DNA from: Ettlia oleoabundans
Taxonomy: Eukaryota; Chlorophyta; Chlorophyceae; Chlamydomonadales
Direction: 5' to 3'
Length of the DNA stretch: 34,970 bases
Assembly: GCA_019693395.1 (NCBI GenBank)
Contig: JAAMXP010000469.1
Location: forward strand, 1 to 34,970
Shown: piece by piece, positions 20,501 through 30,750 of the stretch
How positions within the stretch are numbered: position 1 is the first letter of the stretch
Layout: every line of letters begins with the position of its first letter
Position numbers and translations under genes: made by a program
The notes under the pieces: generated by a model
Seen by the model: only the letters and a program-made list of their open reading frames with translations
What the model was told of the DNA's origin: nothing
The model's database searches: none

Positions 20501-22483
20501 TCATGTATCTACCTTGCATGCCTTTCCAACTGCAGGGCTTGCCACGCGCCAGCCAGATGCGGGACTTCCTGTCCATTGCTGCCACACTCTTCACGCGTAC
20601 AGTGTTTGGGATGGCGGCGTACTTCAGGCAAGAGAGTGTACAAGCAGCTGTATGCTGGACTAGACTATTCACCTGCTGCTGCCGCTAATGTGCTGTCGCT
20701 GATGTGTGTATGTGGTGAAGCTTACATGACGAACTGTTATCTCTGTTTGTTGGCGTCCGGCTCTCCAGCCAGATACAGCTGATGCCGCTGATGATAATTT
20801 GCCCTGCTGGTGTGGTGGTGGTTCAGCTTGTTCTGGCAGGGTCTGTTGCATCCAGCGAGTGTGGTTCTGCTTTCAGTGTGCCGGTGAAGAGTGCTCATCA
20901 CCTAACATCTCTTAACACGAGCCCAGCCCTCAGCTCATGTCCAATGCTGGTGCTGTGCCTTGGGTGTTGGGTTTGCCGCTTCAGTGTCACTGCATCCTGC
21001 CATCTCCCCCTGCAGCATGACAACCACAGCAACCCAGCTCGGCACGCTCGCCAGCGCCACCCACCAGGTGGCCATGCAGGCAAGATGAACATTTTGACCT
21101 GCGCTCTCACACAACCCTGAGTCTTGCCATGCCCGCTGTGACTCACACTGGGCTGCGGCATACACAACAATGCTACATCATCAGGTTTGCTTCTGGTCAC
21201 CCACCACCCACATTCAAGCGCCTCTACGTCCACATTCGTGCAACACATGCATAAACGTACTCTTGGCGTCGGGATTGCTCATTTGTGCCTGCAGACATTT
21301 TGGTTCCTGTCGTACTTTCCTGAGCCACTCAGCTTAGCAGCACAAACACTCTTGGCCCGAGACAGGCGACGGCCGGCCGTGGCGGCAGACTGGGCTTGGC
21401 TGCTGCTGCGGTGCGTGTTGGTAGTCTGTGTTACTCAATGCTGGTGTTCCATGACGGTTTGGAATGGACTGCTGCTCTGCACACCAAACGCTTAGCCTCT
21501 GCCCGGCCGCAGGTGTCGCCTGCGTTTATGGGTTTCATGTAACTTGAGATCTGAATTGAGACTCCTTGCTTTGAAGCCGCTCCCTCTTGCCTGCTGCTGC
21601 AGGAGCGGCACAGTGCTGGGCTTCATCCTCGCAGCAGCAGTCGGTTTCGTGTTCCGGCACGGTGGCTGGCTGTTCACAGGGGATGCTGCGGTACAGCTGG
21701 CGGTACGCCACCTGGCGCCTGTAGCCATGGTGGCCATTGCTGTCTGCTCAGGTCTGTCGCCGTGGCCGCAGCTATTGTCAGCATGCTGTTGCTTACTTAT
21801 GTGCTGGTCTTGGCTCAGAAATAATGGAGAAGATGAAACGAGGGGGTTTATTGAGGTGCTGGGCTGTGCTGGGCTGTTGTGCCCATCCCCGCCTCATCGA
21901 CGGCACAACAGTTGACAGTGCTAGATTTCCCTTTCTTTGTGTTGCCGCACGATACTAGCCGACTCCTGCAATGTTGTATGCGATGGGCCATCCACTCCTT
22001 TACTGAACGCTGTTCCACTTTCAATGCTTTGTGTTCGCTCCCGCCATGCGTCGTATTGCAGTGATGATGATGTTTGATGGCATCAGCGTCGGCAGCGGCA
22101 GCTTTGCTCACCTGCCGCGATCAAATGTTGCCGGCTTGGCCGTGACGCTTGCCACGCTGCATGGTAAGAGTGGAAGGTTACGTCCTTTGTGGGTAACGGT
22201 GTAGAGTTGTTTGCAGCAGTCGTTGCGACCAATCGGCGGGTCCACTTTTTGCATCGCATCACAAAGCCTGCATCAAGGTTCCGCTGAAACACCCTCCAAT
22301 GCTTTCTTACTGTCCATGGCTGCAGTTGGGCGGCAGGCTGGACGGGGATTAGGAGCCGTGTGGTGGGCGCTTGTGGCATTCTACTCCACACGCCTAGCAG
22401 GGCACCTGCTCCACTACTGGCGCTGCCGAGGAGGCGTGTTTGCTGGCGGCCAGAAGTATCTTTCCGAAGCTCAAGAGCACTGA
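17542..22483 (+). CDS. Plastid-type MATE-family transporter (EDS5/DTX-like), 13 exons
   Basis: The exons are join(17542-18106, 18298-18374, 18722-18804, 19087-19257, 19440-19555, 19867-19940, 20062-20139, 20536-20627, 21016-21079, 21295-21410, 21603-21751, 22062-22163, 22326-22483), giving 614 aa. All phases match. MATE carriers export organic solutes in exchange for cations. Residues 1 to about 90 are Ser/Arg/Gln-rich ending near LCRASSDG, a typical chloroplast transit region. The carrier core starts near 165: LTEMLGFALPALGMVLADPLMSLIDTA. It continues with VGRASSLQLAALGPNTAVF, GTTNLIASNSLK, LGMGVAGAAIATAAAQ, GTLASATHQVAMQTFWFLSY and a C-terminal GAVWWALVAFYSTR. This order matches the plant plastid branch. 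Introns 2, 5, 8 and 9 use GC donors. Substrate is unknown. A role like salicylate export must not be assumed. Confidence 0.92.
18601..18764 (+). repeat. Exon-3 start of the MATE gene duplicated in intron 2
   Basis: CAGCTGTTTGCACTCCTCGG at 18601 repeats CAGCTGTTTGCATTCCTCGG at 18719, and similarity continues for about 45 nt (GGCA, AACCT, GCA anchors). The offset is 118 nt. The upstream copy has an intact TTTTCAG acceptor but then diverges. The family motif GTTNLIASN is only in the downstream copy. Confidence 0.85.
18651..18720 (+). repeat. (GTGCT)n microsatellite ending at a splice acceptor
   Basis: About 13 pentamers GTGCT/GTGCC run directly into GTGCAG, the acceptor of MATE exon 3. The intron therefore has no ordinary pyrimidine tract at its 3' end. 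Confidence 0.9.
19558..19715 (+). repeat. About 50-60-bp tandem repeat in MATE intron 5
   Basis: Three imperfect units begin with CCCTGCCTGCCCC or CCCTGCGCACCCC and contain CTGCGCCT. The first two also share GACTTGCT. Confidence 0.65.
20257..20385 (+). repeat. About 65-bp direct repeat in MATE intron 7
   Basis: CAGTGGTGCCATGCAGCCAGTGCA matches CAGTGGAGCACTGGCATTGCAGCCAGTGCA, each followed by a GGGANNGCCCTG block. The two copies are adjacent. Confidence 0.65.
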
Positions 22484-23965
22484 CATCGACGTGACCTCAG
22501 CAGCAGCTTCATTGAGCCTCCATCTCTTCAGGCTGGACACAAAGGGGGATGGACTGCTTTCTGGCGGTGGGCAGCTGAGCACACACCCCTGCAGCTCTGG
22601 AATTTCGGCTTGCTTTCCCCTCTAAAGCGTTGATGTTGAGTTGCTTCAAGCAACCCTGCAGCTGAAGAACAGACGAGCTGCCCTGCAGCTTAAGGTTTTG
22701 CAGCACTCCCACCTCTTTGACGACAAACTTTCCTATGAAGGCTCGCCATGACTTTGCTGTTTTCGCCTGCGCTAAACCAGCCGCTGCAATCGTCTGTCCC
22801 TGCACATCTTCGGTTTGGTTGGAGTGCATTTTTATTTCTGCATAATGAACCCACAGCAGCTGCACCAAATTCTTTGTGCCCTCATGGCATGCACTGGTAT
22901 CTCATAGTTTTCCTCGTGCCGCACCGTCTGGAGCAGAATATAGAGGCTGGGTATTGTCTGGAAATTTATGTCACAGGATGTAAGTTACAAGCAAGACAAC
23001 GTGTGTGGCTGTCCACCAATCGTTAGTGCCTGAGGCACTCAGCCATGCTTGTCTGGGCTTATGAGGCTTTGCCCACTGAGACGAGCTGGTGCTGGTAGTC
23101 GCCAGCATCGCAGCACAGCGGCGGCAGAGCGCCACCAAGCATGATGGCATGCCTCTTTGCTTCATGTGTCAAAAACTGTCTTTTGTCTCGGGGCCTTGTC
23201 TTCTGCACGGTATTTTAAAAAGGTGGGCTTCAGCACAGGCAAGCTGAGACGCTGCCAGTACCGTCCACTCCCTGAGCAACGAATTCCTAGCCAACTGCCT
23301 CTATGCGCTGCGATGGCCGGCCATCCTCGCATGCACCGGCCGGTTTTGCCTACCCCTACCAGCGCATTTTCCTTCTCTTTCCTTGTAGTTTGAAATATTC
23401 ACAAGTCACTTGGATCAGCTGCAAATAGCAACATGGCAGGCCCGGTGCATTTTTGTTTTCAGAAGGTACCACCTGCTCTCGGGTAGGTGCAATTATCAAT
23501 CCTTCGGCCCAAAGCTCTGTTAGGGCCTGTTGGTTTTGGTTGCAGGGAAAGTTGTGCAGTATCTGTGTACCTCATGGGGTTGGTGAGAGAAGATGTGGCA
23601 CTTTAGGGCATGATGCAAACGAGTTTGGCAGAAGTGAGCTGAGCTATGCATGCTGCTGCCGGCAACGTAGAGAGGGTAGGCAGAGCGCTATTGCTCATTT
23701 GCTCAGCAAGGTCATCCGCCTATGTGCTGGAAGGCCCACTGCCACCTATCTTACCCAGTGGGCGGTGAGCCAATTGGGCTTGATTACTGACACTGCGGCT
23801 GGAATGCATGCACTGGCATGGACGGCCGCCAGCATGCCACAGCATATCCATGCAAATCCACGCTGGTGTCACTCAAAACCAGTCCTTCTTTGACTCTCTT
23901 TTGTAGTCCACGATTTGGTCTTTATCTCCCCTACACGCCAATCCACGGATTAGAGCAGGCACAAG
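22484..23965. other. Long intergenic region between MATE and the first F-box gene
   Basis: No gene is supported. Frames here, including 22509-22868 (-) and 23453-23893 (+), show no family features or splice context. Near 22585-22700 a CCCTGCAGCT motif recurs three times. A TGTAA at 22979 is a possible, rather distant poly(A) signal for the MATE transcript. The right part must hold the promoter of the F-box gene. Confidence 0.45.
22979..22983 (+). terminator. TGTAA poly(A) signal candidate for the MATE gene
   Basis: TGTAA on the sense strand lies about 495 nt after the MATE stop codon. It is the first one I found in the 3' flank. Confidence 0.35.
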
Positions 23966-25710
23966 ATGAGCGCGCTGGACGCCGACATTCACTCGCTCGG
24001 TGACGAGTTGCTGGTCAAGTGCTTTGAGTCGCTGTCGTCGAAAGACAGGCACGGCCCTATTCGGGCACGCGGAATGATATATTGCTTGCTGCCCGCTGCC
24101 ATGGCTTACGCCGCCGCCACTAAGCACTTCACTTGCCGCTTCTGCAGGTTTCTTGGCGCTGCTCTCGTGTGCAAACGCTGGAGGGCAGTCAGCATCAGCC
24201 CCAAAGATCTGCACGCCGTAACAGTGACCTGGAAACGCTTTAATGCCCCACAAAACCTGCTGCCAGCCGCGGAATCGCTGCTGCTGTGGCTGAGCCGGCA
24301 TGGTCTGTCAGTGCGCAGCCTGCGTCTGTGCATTGACTTGCGGCATGTTAAGCAGCTGGAGAAGTCAGACCAGGAGAAGCTGCAAGCCCTATTGGACTCC
24401 TGCATTATCACATGCAGCGCAGCTTGGAACGGCTTGAGCTCTTTGGCACCAGCCCCGAGGTGGTCCTTGGTAGCTGGGCAGCCGCGATGCGCAAGTTGCA
24501 GGATCTCCGGATTGGTGCCATCGAAGCGGTCGACATGTGGATTCCCCTGGTGAACATGACCTCGCTCAGCAATCTGTACGTGGACAGTCACTTTTGGGAT
24601 CCGCCTCCAACGCTGCCTGCCTCTCTCACGCGCCTGGTCATTGGCAGCCATGGCTCAGATTACATGCCCTCGCAGGTGAGCGTAGACAACTGGTGGTTGC
24701 GCAGAGAGCAGGAAGGGGCTAAGGGCCAGCCCTTCCTGCATGCATATGCATGCCTTGCATGCATGCCTACATCAAAATACGTGACTTGCAAAAGGTCCGG
24801 GTTTGCATGCGGATGACACAGCATTACAAGCGATTTACAGCATCATCGTGTAGCCGTTCGTGATTGCTGTGGGTGGTAGCCTGCTGACTGTGTAGATTCC
24901 ACGCCAATCTGTGTCTTAATCACCCCACGCACGTGCCTGAGCTTTGCAGATTTCAGCACTCAGCAACCTTCGCTGCCTCCAACTGGCTGACGTATATTGG
25001 GGAGCCGACAGCATGGCAAGCCTGGGTCGACTGAGTGCACTCCAGCAAATCAGCTTCAGGTGTTGCGACCTGCCAGACACGCTCTCACAGCTGACGCAGC
25101 TGGAGCTGCTGCATGTGATTGCGTCTGTGGACGACGGTGATGCCACGGCTGCCACTTTGAACAGCGCAGTGCAGCAGCTGACACGCCTGACAGGCCTTTG
25201 GCTGCAGGACATCCCCGCTGCAGCAGTGCCGCCAGCCGGCATCTCAGGCCTGAGCCAGTTGAAACGACTGTATCTGGAGCCACAGGGTCACCTCAACGTG
25301 GCAGCAGCAGCAGCAGCAGCAGTGGGTTAGCAGGGCAGCAGACGCATAGCGCCAGCCTGCCCAAGGGGCCTTGGCAGCGCAGCTTGCGGGAGCTTTTCAC
25401 GACTTTTCCACTGATGCAAGGCAGCCCGCCCTTTCTGCAGTCGGCGCAGCACCTGAAACATATCGTGCTTCTGGCTTTGCCTGCGCCTCAGCTTGGCCAA
25501 GATAGGGAATGGACTGCATTTTGGCGATGGGCGGCCACCCATTCCTCCCTGCAACAGTTGGACATTGTGAAAGTAGAGCCGATGTTGCCGTATCAAATCC
25601 GTTCTATCTGGCAGAAAAGCTGCAGCTTAAGCGTGCTCACCCCGCTCTGCGCACCAGCATTTTGCGACGCAGTGCACTTGAAGCCACTTTGGGTGATGAC
25701 GGATTGTTGA
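23966..25710 (+). CDS. F-box/leucine-rich-repeat protein, possibly frameshifted
   Basis: The working exons are 23966-24048, 24148-about 24411, about 24412-24675, 24954-25286 and 25331-25710. The F-box is split by an intron: LGDELLVKCFESLSSKDR, then FLGAALVCKRWRAVS. That intron has a GC donor (GACAG|GCACGG at 24049). LRR-like text follows: RSLERLELFGTSPEV, LQDLRIGAIEAVDMW, LSNLRCLQLADVYWG, LQQISFRCCDLPDTL and LTRLTGLWLQDIP. Such proteins usually select substrates for SCF ubiquitin ligases. There are three irregular points. Between 24400 and 24420 the frame jumps by one base, unless a 71-nt intron 24347-24417 is used. At 25287-25330 a 44-nt CAG-rich intron or another shift is needed. Near 25615 a second frame (EKLQLKRAHPALRTSI) looks more natural. 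The gene may be decaying or contain assembly errors. Confidence 0.72.
25301..25322 (+). repeat. (CAG)7 microsatellite in the first F-box gene
   Basis: Seven CAG/GCA units sit inside the stretch that must be removed, or frame-shifted, to join the last two coding blocks. Confidence 0.9.
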
Positions 25711-26642
25711 TATAGTGTCACCAATGCTCCCGTTTCTCCATGCCGGTGTTAATCCTTTGTTAAGCATCCACATACCTCCATGCGCCAGGTTTGTCTTTGC
25801 CAATGTGCTTGAAATGTAATGTACATCACCGATTGCTTTCACTCATTTTTGCTGGGTGGCGCCAGCTGGCCCCTCTGTTCAGACAAGACTGTTGGCTGCA
25901 GCATCAATTGGTGACTCTCTAACAGTTAGTTGAATGTAAAGCCGGGGCCCTTCGGAAAATGCGCTCGGGCGGCGCTGCCTCCCGGGCAAACTCCTACACA
26001 CCTGCGACTGTCCAGCACCTTGCAAATCCAGGGCCACCACTCAAAACAACTACTTTGAAAGCCTATGTCCAATCAAACACGGATATTTCAGCTTAGTTAT
26101 GTGCTTGGTCCACATCAAACACTTGGAGGGGGACATAGTTGGTTTCTACTGCGGATTTCACCCTCTGAACCTTGTGGCAGTATCTTGCTGACCCTCACCT
26201 CGCACCGTCCATTGCGGCGGGTTGATTGTGCTGCAAGGCAAACTGGGATATAAATTGATATGTGAATATCCAACACTCTGCCGTAAGATTTTATACCCCC
26301 AAAGTCTCTTATGAAAGTGGTTGGAGAGTTTGCAGGCGGGATGGGGCGAGCGGTGCACCAGCTGCTGGTGCGGTTGTAGGCAGCCGGTGACTCGCTGTTT
26401 GCGGTCGGTCTCAAAGCATCAAGCTATCCCTTCAAACTGTGTGATACTTCAAGCTGGAGCACAGCAGAATTGGGTGTGAATGTGAAGGAATGGAATGCCC
26501 AGCATAGGGCGACCCCGCTGCCACCAACACCGCCAGCTAGGCGCCGCTGTGCAAACTATGGGTACATGTCGCGCTGAGAAGCTGGAGAGGGGTTTGCGCC
26601 CCTACCATCCCGCTACAGTGATCTGGTGACAGGTAGGGTTCG
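25711..26642. other. Intergenic region between the two F-box genes
   Basis: No gene is supported. Two TGTAA motifs (25815 and 25935) lie behind the first F-box gene. The remainder has no feature I recognise apart from being the upstream region of the second F-box gene. Confidence 0.45.
25815..25819 (+). terminator. TGTAA poly(A) signal candidate for the first F-box gene
   Basis: The sense-strand TGTAA lies 105 nt after the stop, in context GAAATGTAATGTAC. A second TGTAA follows at 25935. Confidence 0.5.
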
Positions 26643-29600
26643 ATGGCGCCGAGAACTGTGCGCGCCAAGGGCAAGCGGGCAGGCAGCCCGGGCAGGAGCT
26701 CGGATGCGGCCGTCTCCCTGCTGCCAGACGTGCTACACCACATTCTGATGGCCCTGCCGCAAACCCAACGGTGAGACTAGGCCTTGGAGGGAACACAGGC
26801 AGACTTTCGCAAACAAGCAAGCGGGGGAAGCGGCGGCCGTCTGGTGACCTTCACCAAAGAAGATCAGAAATCGAATCGGGGCCGACTTGACCAGACCGAG
26901 AGTCTCGACACGCTGACTGCCTCCCGGCGCCACCCTGCCGCTGCTGCTGTCGCCTGTCGCGTGCAGTGTGCACGCCTCGGAGGTCTGCCGTGCCTGGCGG
27001 GAAGCCACGCTGTCGACCTCTCTGTGGCGCAGCTTGGTGTTCATCCTGCCAAGCGATGACGACGAGGCGGGTGCAGAATCTTTCCTATCTTGGCTGCAGC
27101 CACGCGCCAGCGCCGTGGAATCGCTTCACATCGACATTCAAGACGTAGCGGTGCGTCCAAGGCCATTTCAGCGGCATATCCAGCTGTGCTGCCACGATCT
27201 CACCTATAACTATTTGCACGTGCCAGTGCGGGTGGGAGATTTGTGGGCTGCATGCTGCTGGAACCCCGCAAAAAGCGGCTTTGGTGTGAGACCACATGTC
27301 GTTGCCTGCGTCATGCCTTTTCCGTGCCGTTTGTCTCCCAAATTTGGCCGCACCCGGGCATGCATCTAAACCATTGCAAGCATCCCAGCAGCAGGGCTTG
27401 CAGCAGGCAAAATGCTCCAGCTGATGTTTTTGGCATCCTCAGCACAAACGTTTCCTCCTTCTTCCCCTTCTGCTTCCTCCCTGCAGAACCCTACCAACGA
27501 TCTTGTGGTGGCCGTGATGCAAAACATCACTGCGGCCCTCATGCAAGTCAAAGATACGCTGCGGCAGCTCACAGTAGAAACCGTCGGCTGCCTGGTGGTG
27601 GCGCAGTGGGCGGCCTGCCTTCAAAACCTTGTGTCAGCTTGCTTTATTGGCGGAGACGTACATGTAAAGCAAGGCCTAGGCAAGCTGCAGCACCTGCAGG
27701 ACCTAGAGTTTGGCAGCAACAACGCGGAGATGGAAATAGAAAGCGCGGCGTGCCTGCCGCCAACCGTCACGCACCTCAGCCTAGAGCATTGCTGCCTGAC
27801 AACGATACCTCTCTGCATCACCCGCCTCTCGCAGGTGGGGCATTGCCGCCGCGCTTTTTTCAGCTCACTTTTCAGTGCATCTCTTGCTGCTCCTTAGCGC
27901 AAAAACTGCTCCTGCTGGGCAGCCATTGAGAGTTCGTTCGGTGTGCTTCTGTCCTGCTGCGCTTCTTATGCTGCTGCTGTGCAGCTTTGCATTTCGCTTC
28001 CTCAGAGTCATGTGTTTCCGGTTATGTAGGTAGTCTCCACATACTTTTTCTTTTTAGTGGAAGGACTCTCGCTTCTTTCTTCTGCTGCTGGCGCCTCTGT
28101 CATTCGGCTCCCAGCCAGTCGCTTGGGCAGGCTCCACAGACCGCACTTGCAACTCAAACATCCTCCTTTCTCATCTGCAACGTACCCCTTTCTGCACCTG
28201 CAAAGCCTTGTCTGTCACGCCACATGCCTGCCTTGTTCAAAGCATTGAGCCTGCGTTGTGTGTTGGACAACTCTGCTGCTGCGCAACTCGACCCAGCACA
28301 TACATCCCTGCCTTTCTCTTCTCCCACATACCTTGACTTGCAACTGCGCAGCTTCTGAGCTATCACACAACGTGTCTGCCTAGTTCAAAGCGGTGGAGCC
28401 CGACTTTCTCTCTGCCCCACACTTGCAGCTACGCAGCTTGGATCTGTCCCAAAACACGTTTGGTCACGACGAGGGTGACGAGACGGCCACGCTGGCGGAG
28501 CTGACGGGCCTTGAGTGCTTGAAGCTGGCCAACTGCCGCCTGTCGCAGGTGTGTCCGTGTGTATGCAACAGAGAGCCAGCCACGTGCCGGCAGTGCTGGT
28601 AGTCAGAAATGAACAGCATCCTGACTCAGGTCTGCAGAAAATTAGTGCTGAAACTAATCAGCATCTCTCAAAGTCCTCGTGCCCCCACCCCACCCCGCCC
28701 CACCTGCCTTTTCACCCCTTCAAACCACACGCCCACCCTGCACACACATGGTGCACCATTTCTTGCCTGCAGGCCCTTATTGAGACTGCCCCACTCAATC
28801 GCCCGTTGCAACCTCTTAGCAGTGCTCCTCAACCCTGCCCAGCCATGCACCATCCACACGCCTCACACCGCACGCCTGCAGGTCCCAACTGAGCTTGGCT
28901 GCCTCAAGCGCCTTCGCATACTGCACATGGGCGGCAATTTCGAGGGAGAGGCGATGGATGCGCAGGGCATGGCAAGATTGGAGATGGCTCTTGGGCCGCT
29001 GAAAAACCTGCAGGCACGTGGGGGGCTGGGGGCATGAGGTGCTGGGGCGTGAGCTGGCTGCGAGCATAATGGGCTGGAGCCCTCAAGTAGTTTGCACTGG
29101 ACCCCAAAGTGGCGGGATGGCGTTGTTGACGTGCAAAGTGGGATCGGCAGCGGGATCAACGCCTGCGCAAGAAGTAGCACTCCCTGTTGGCCCCTTCACA
29201 AGAAGACTGACGTGTGTGCTGCATAGGGTTATATGCATGGTGCCTGCTATCCCGTTTGGTAACGACGTGCTGGTTATGGTGTGCCTGCTGTGCAGGTGCT
29301 AGTGATGAGCCAGTGCAATGTGCTGCTGCCCGATGCGGTTCGGGGCATGAGGAAGCTGGAGAGGCTGGTGAGCGGCACGCTTTCTTCCTTCCCCTTGTTT
29401 TCCCACGAACGGCTTCGTGGCTCCCATTTCTGCTATTCAACTGCAGTTTGTGGCTAGAAATCAGTTTGCGACTGCCCGTAAGCTCATTATCTGCCAATGT
29501 CGAGCCCTTATACTGGAAGAGCCTGCCCTTTACTATTTCCACGCAGTCCTGTCCATGCTGTTGCCGCAGTTTGTGACCAGCACCCCTGTGACTTCATTAT

Positions 29601-30750
29601 CGGCTGGCCCCTACTGCAAGAGCCTGCGCCACCTGTGCCTGGATTGGGACGTTGCCTTTGACTCCATACCCATGATGGAGCAGTGCAGCGCGGTACAGGT
29701 GCGTGCAAATATTTATCGCAGTACCATGCAGCACAGCATAGGGGTGGGGGGAATAAATTCAACAGTATTGATCACTCTGCACATCGTACGCGGTCCTGCT
29801 GGCGGAGCAGTCTGGTGCGGCTGCGGGCTGGGCCCCTTTGTGGCAGTGGAGCTGCAGCCGCTGATGCTGACCTGGCGTCCAGTCGGCAAGCCCCACGCAA
29901 CTGCCTACTCAGCTGCCCAGTCAGCAAGCCCCATCGCAGTCGCTCACTAGACCGCCTTGTCAGCAGACCTCATCGCTGCTGCCGACTTAGGCTGCCCGCT
30001 GCAGATGCTGACGCTAGCACGGCCCCACCGCACAGAGCTGCCAGACGGGCAAAGCGAGGAGGCTACACGGCGGCTAGCCTCTGTGTTGCTGCGACACCCC
30101 TCCCTGCAGGTGGGCAAAAACTTTATTTTTTCGTTCACACTTCGTGAGGCTCCATGTAGGGGTAATAAACATGAACAAAACACAGGCACCCGGGGTGTGG
30201 ATCATTGCATCTTGAGTTTGGGCAGGCGCTGCTGAGTGAGGCAATGGGCACTGTTGCAGTGCCTTCATGGTAACACAGTCTTGTGCAGCCAACATCAGGC
30301 CACCTGTCGACCTTCCCCTCTCAATTGAACAGTGCATCTGAAGTTGCTGCCAAGCACAACCCACTCATCATAGGCCTTCCCACGCTTCTTTGCTCTCCCT
30401 GCCCACCTCCCCTGCCTGCAGCAAGTAAACATCGTGGCGGTGCAGGGGCGCGGCCTGCACCTGTCCATCCATACCATGCGCTTTGTGCTGGCGCTACAGT
30501 CAGTGCTGGCTCCACGGCTGCGCCTCGAGCTAATCGACTCCTGGGATTCGGGTGGGTGCTTCCTAGTGCATTTTTGGATGGGTTTCCTGGCTTGTGCTGG
30601 AGTCAGTGGTGCGCCTTTCTCGAATCCTCGGGTACAGTGGATGGTATTCCACATCGTTCAATTTTTTGTGTCGTTCGCATTGACGCCGTGCCTGCGATGG
30701 AAACCCGGCGTGCAGAGCTGGTGCGCATTCCAAACCTGCTGGACTTCTGA
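26643..30750 (+). CDS. F-box/leucine-rich-repeat protein, ten exons
   Basis: The exons are join(26643-26770, 26967-27150, 27487-27834, 28429-28548, 28882-29013, 29296-29367, 29570-29698, 30005-30109, 30422-30551, 30638-30750), giving 486 aa. All phases match. The F-box is SLLPDVLHHILMALPQTQR, then VCRAWREATLSTSLWRSL. LRR segments include LQHLQDLEFGSNN, VTHLSLEHCCLTTIP, LRSLDLSQNTFG, LTGLECLKLANCRLS, LKRLRILHMGGNF and LRHLCLDWDVAFD. A substrate receptor role in an SCF E3 ligase is the family expectation. Intron 5 uses a GC donor (CAG|GCACGT at 29014). Exon 7 could start 123 nt earlier, at 29447, in the same frame, adding 41 residues. Both starts have good acceptors because the exon edge is duplicated. 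The gene is a neighbour and distant paralogue of the gene at 23966. Confidence 0.83.
28142..28450 (+). repeat. Copies of the exon-4 start in intron 3 of the second F-box gene
   Basis: The used edge ACTTGCAG|CTACGCAGCTTGG (28421) is echoed by ACTTGCAACTGCGCAGCTTC (28336) and CACTTGCAACTC (about 28144). TCTGCCTAGTTCAAAGC (about 28377) repeats CCTGCCTTGTTCAAAGC (about 28228). Both upstream copies carry CAA instead of CAG at the acceptor. Confidence 0.75.
29441..29640 (+). repeat. In-frame duplication of the exon-7 start of the second F-box gene
   Basis: GCAGTTTGTG at 29443 repeats at 29566. CTCATTATC repeats as TTCATTATC, and CTGGAAGAGCCTGC as CTGCAAGAGCCTGC. The offset is 123 nt, divisible by three, and both copies stay open and keep CAG acceptors. 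Confidence 0.8.
29878..30000 (+). repeat. About 39-bp tandem repeat, three units, before exon 8 of the second F-box gene
   Basis: Units start with AGTCGGCAAGCCCCACGCA, AGTCAGCAAGCCCCATCGCA and TGTCAGCAGACCTCATCGC. The array ends at the acceptor CCGCTGCAG used at 30004. Confidence 0.75.

Noticed and set aside
22509..22868. Minus-strand frame of 119 codons with a slight LRR look (LQNLKLQGSS)
   Set aside because: Short, isolated, no acceptable start context or exon neighbours. It is probably a coincidence of repeated CTGCAG motifs.
23453..23893. Plus-strand frame of 146 codons upstream of the first F-box gene
   Set aside because: Composition unlike the genes here and no recognisable motif. Treated as intergenic.
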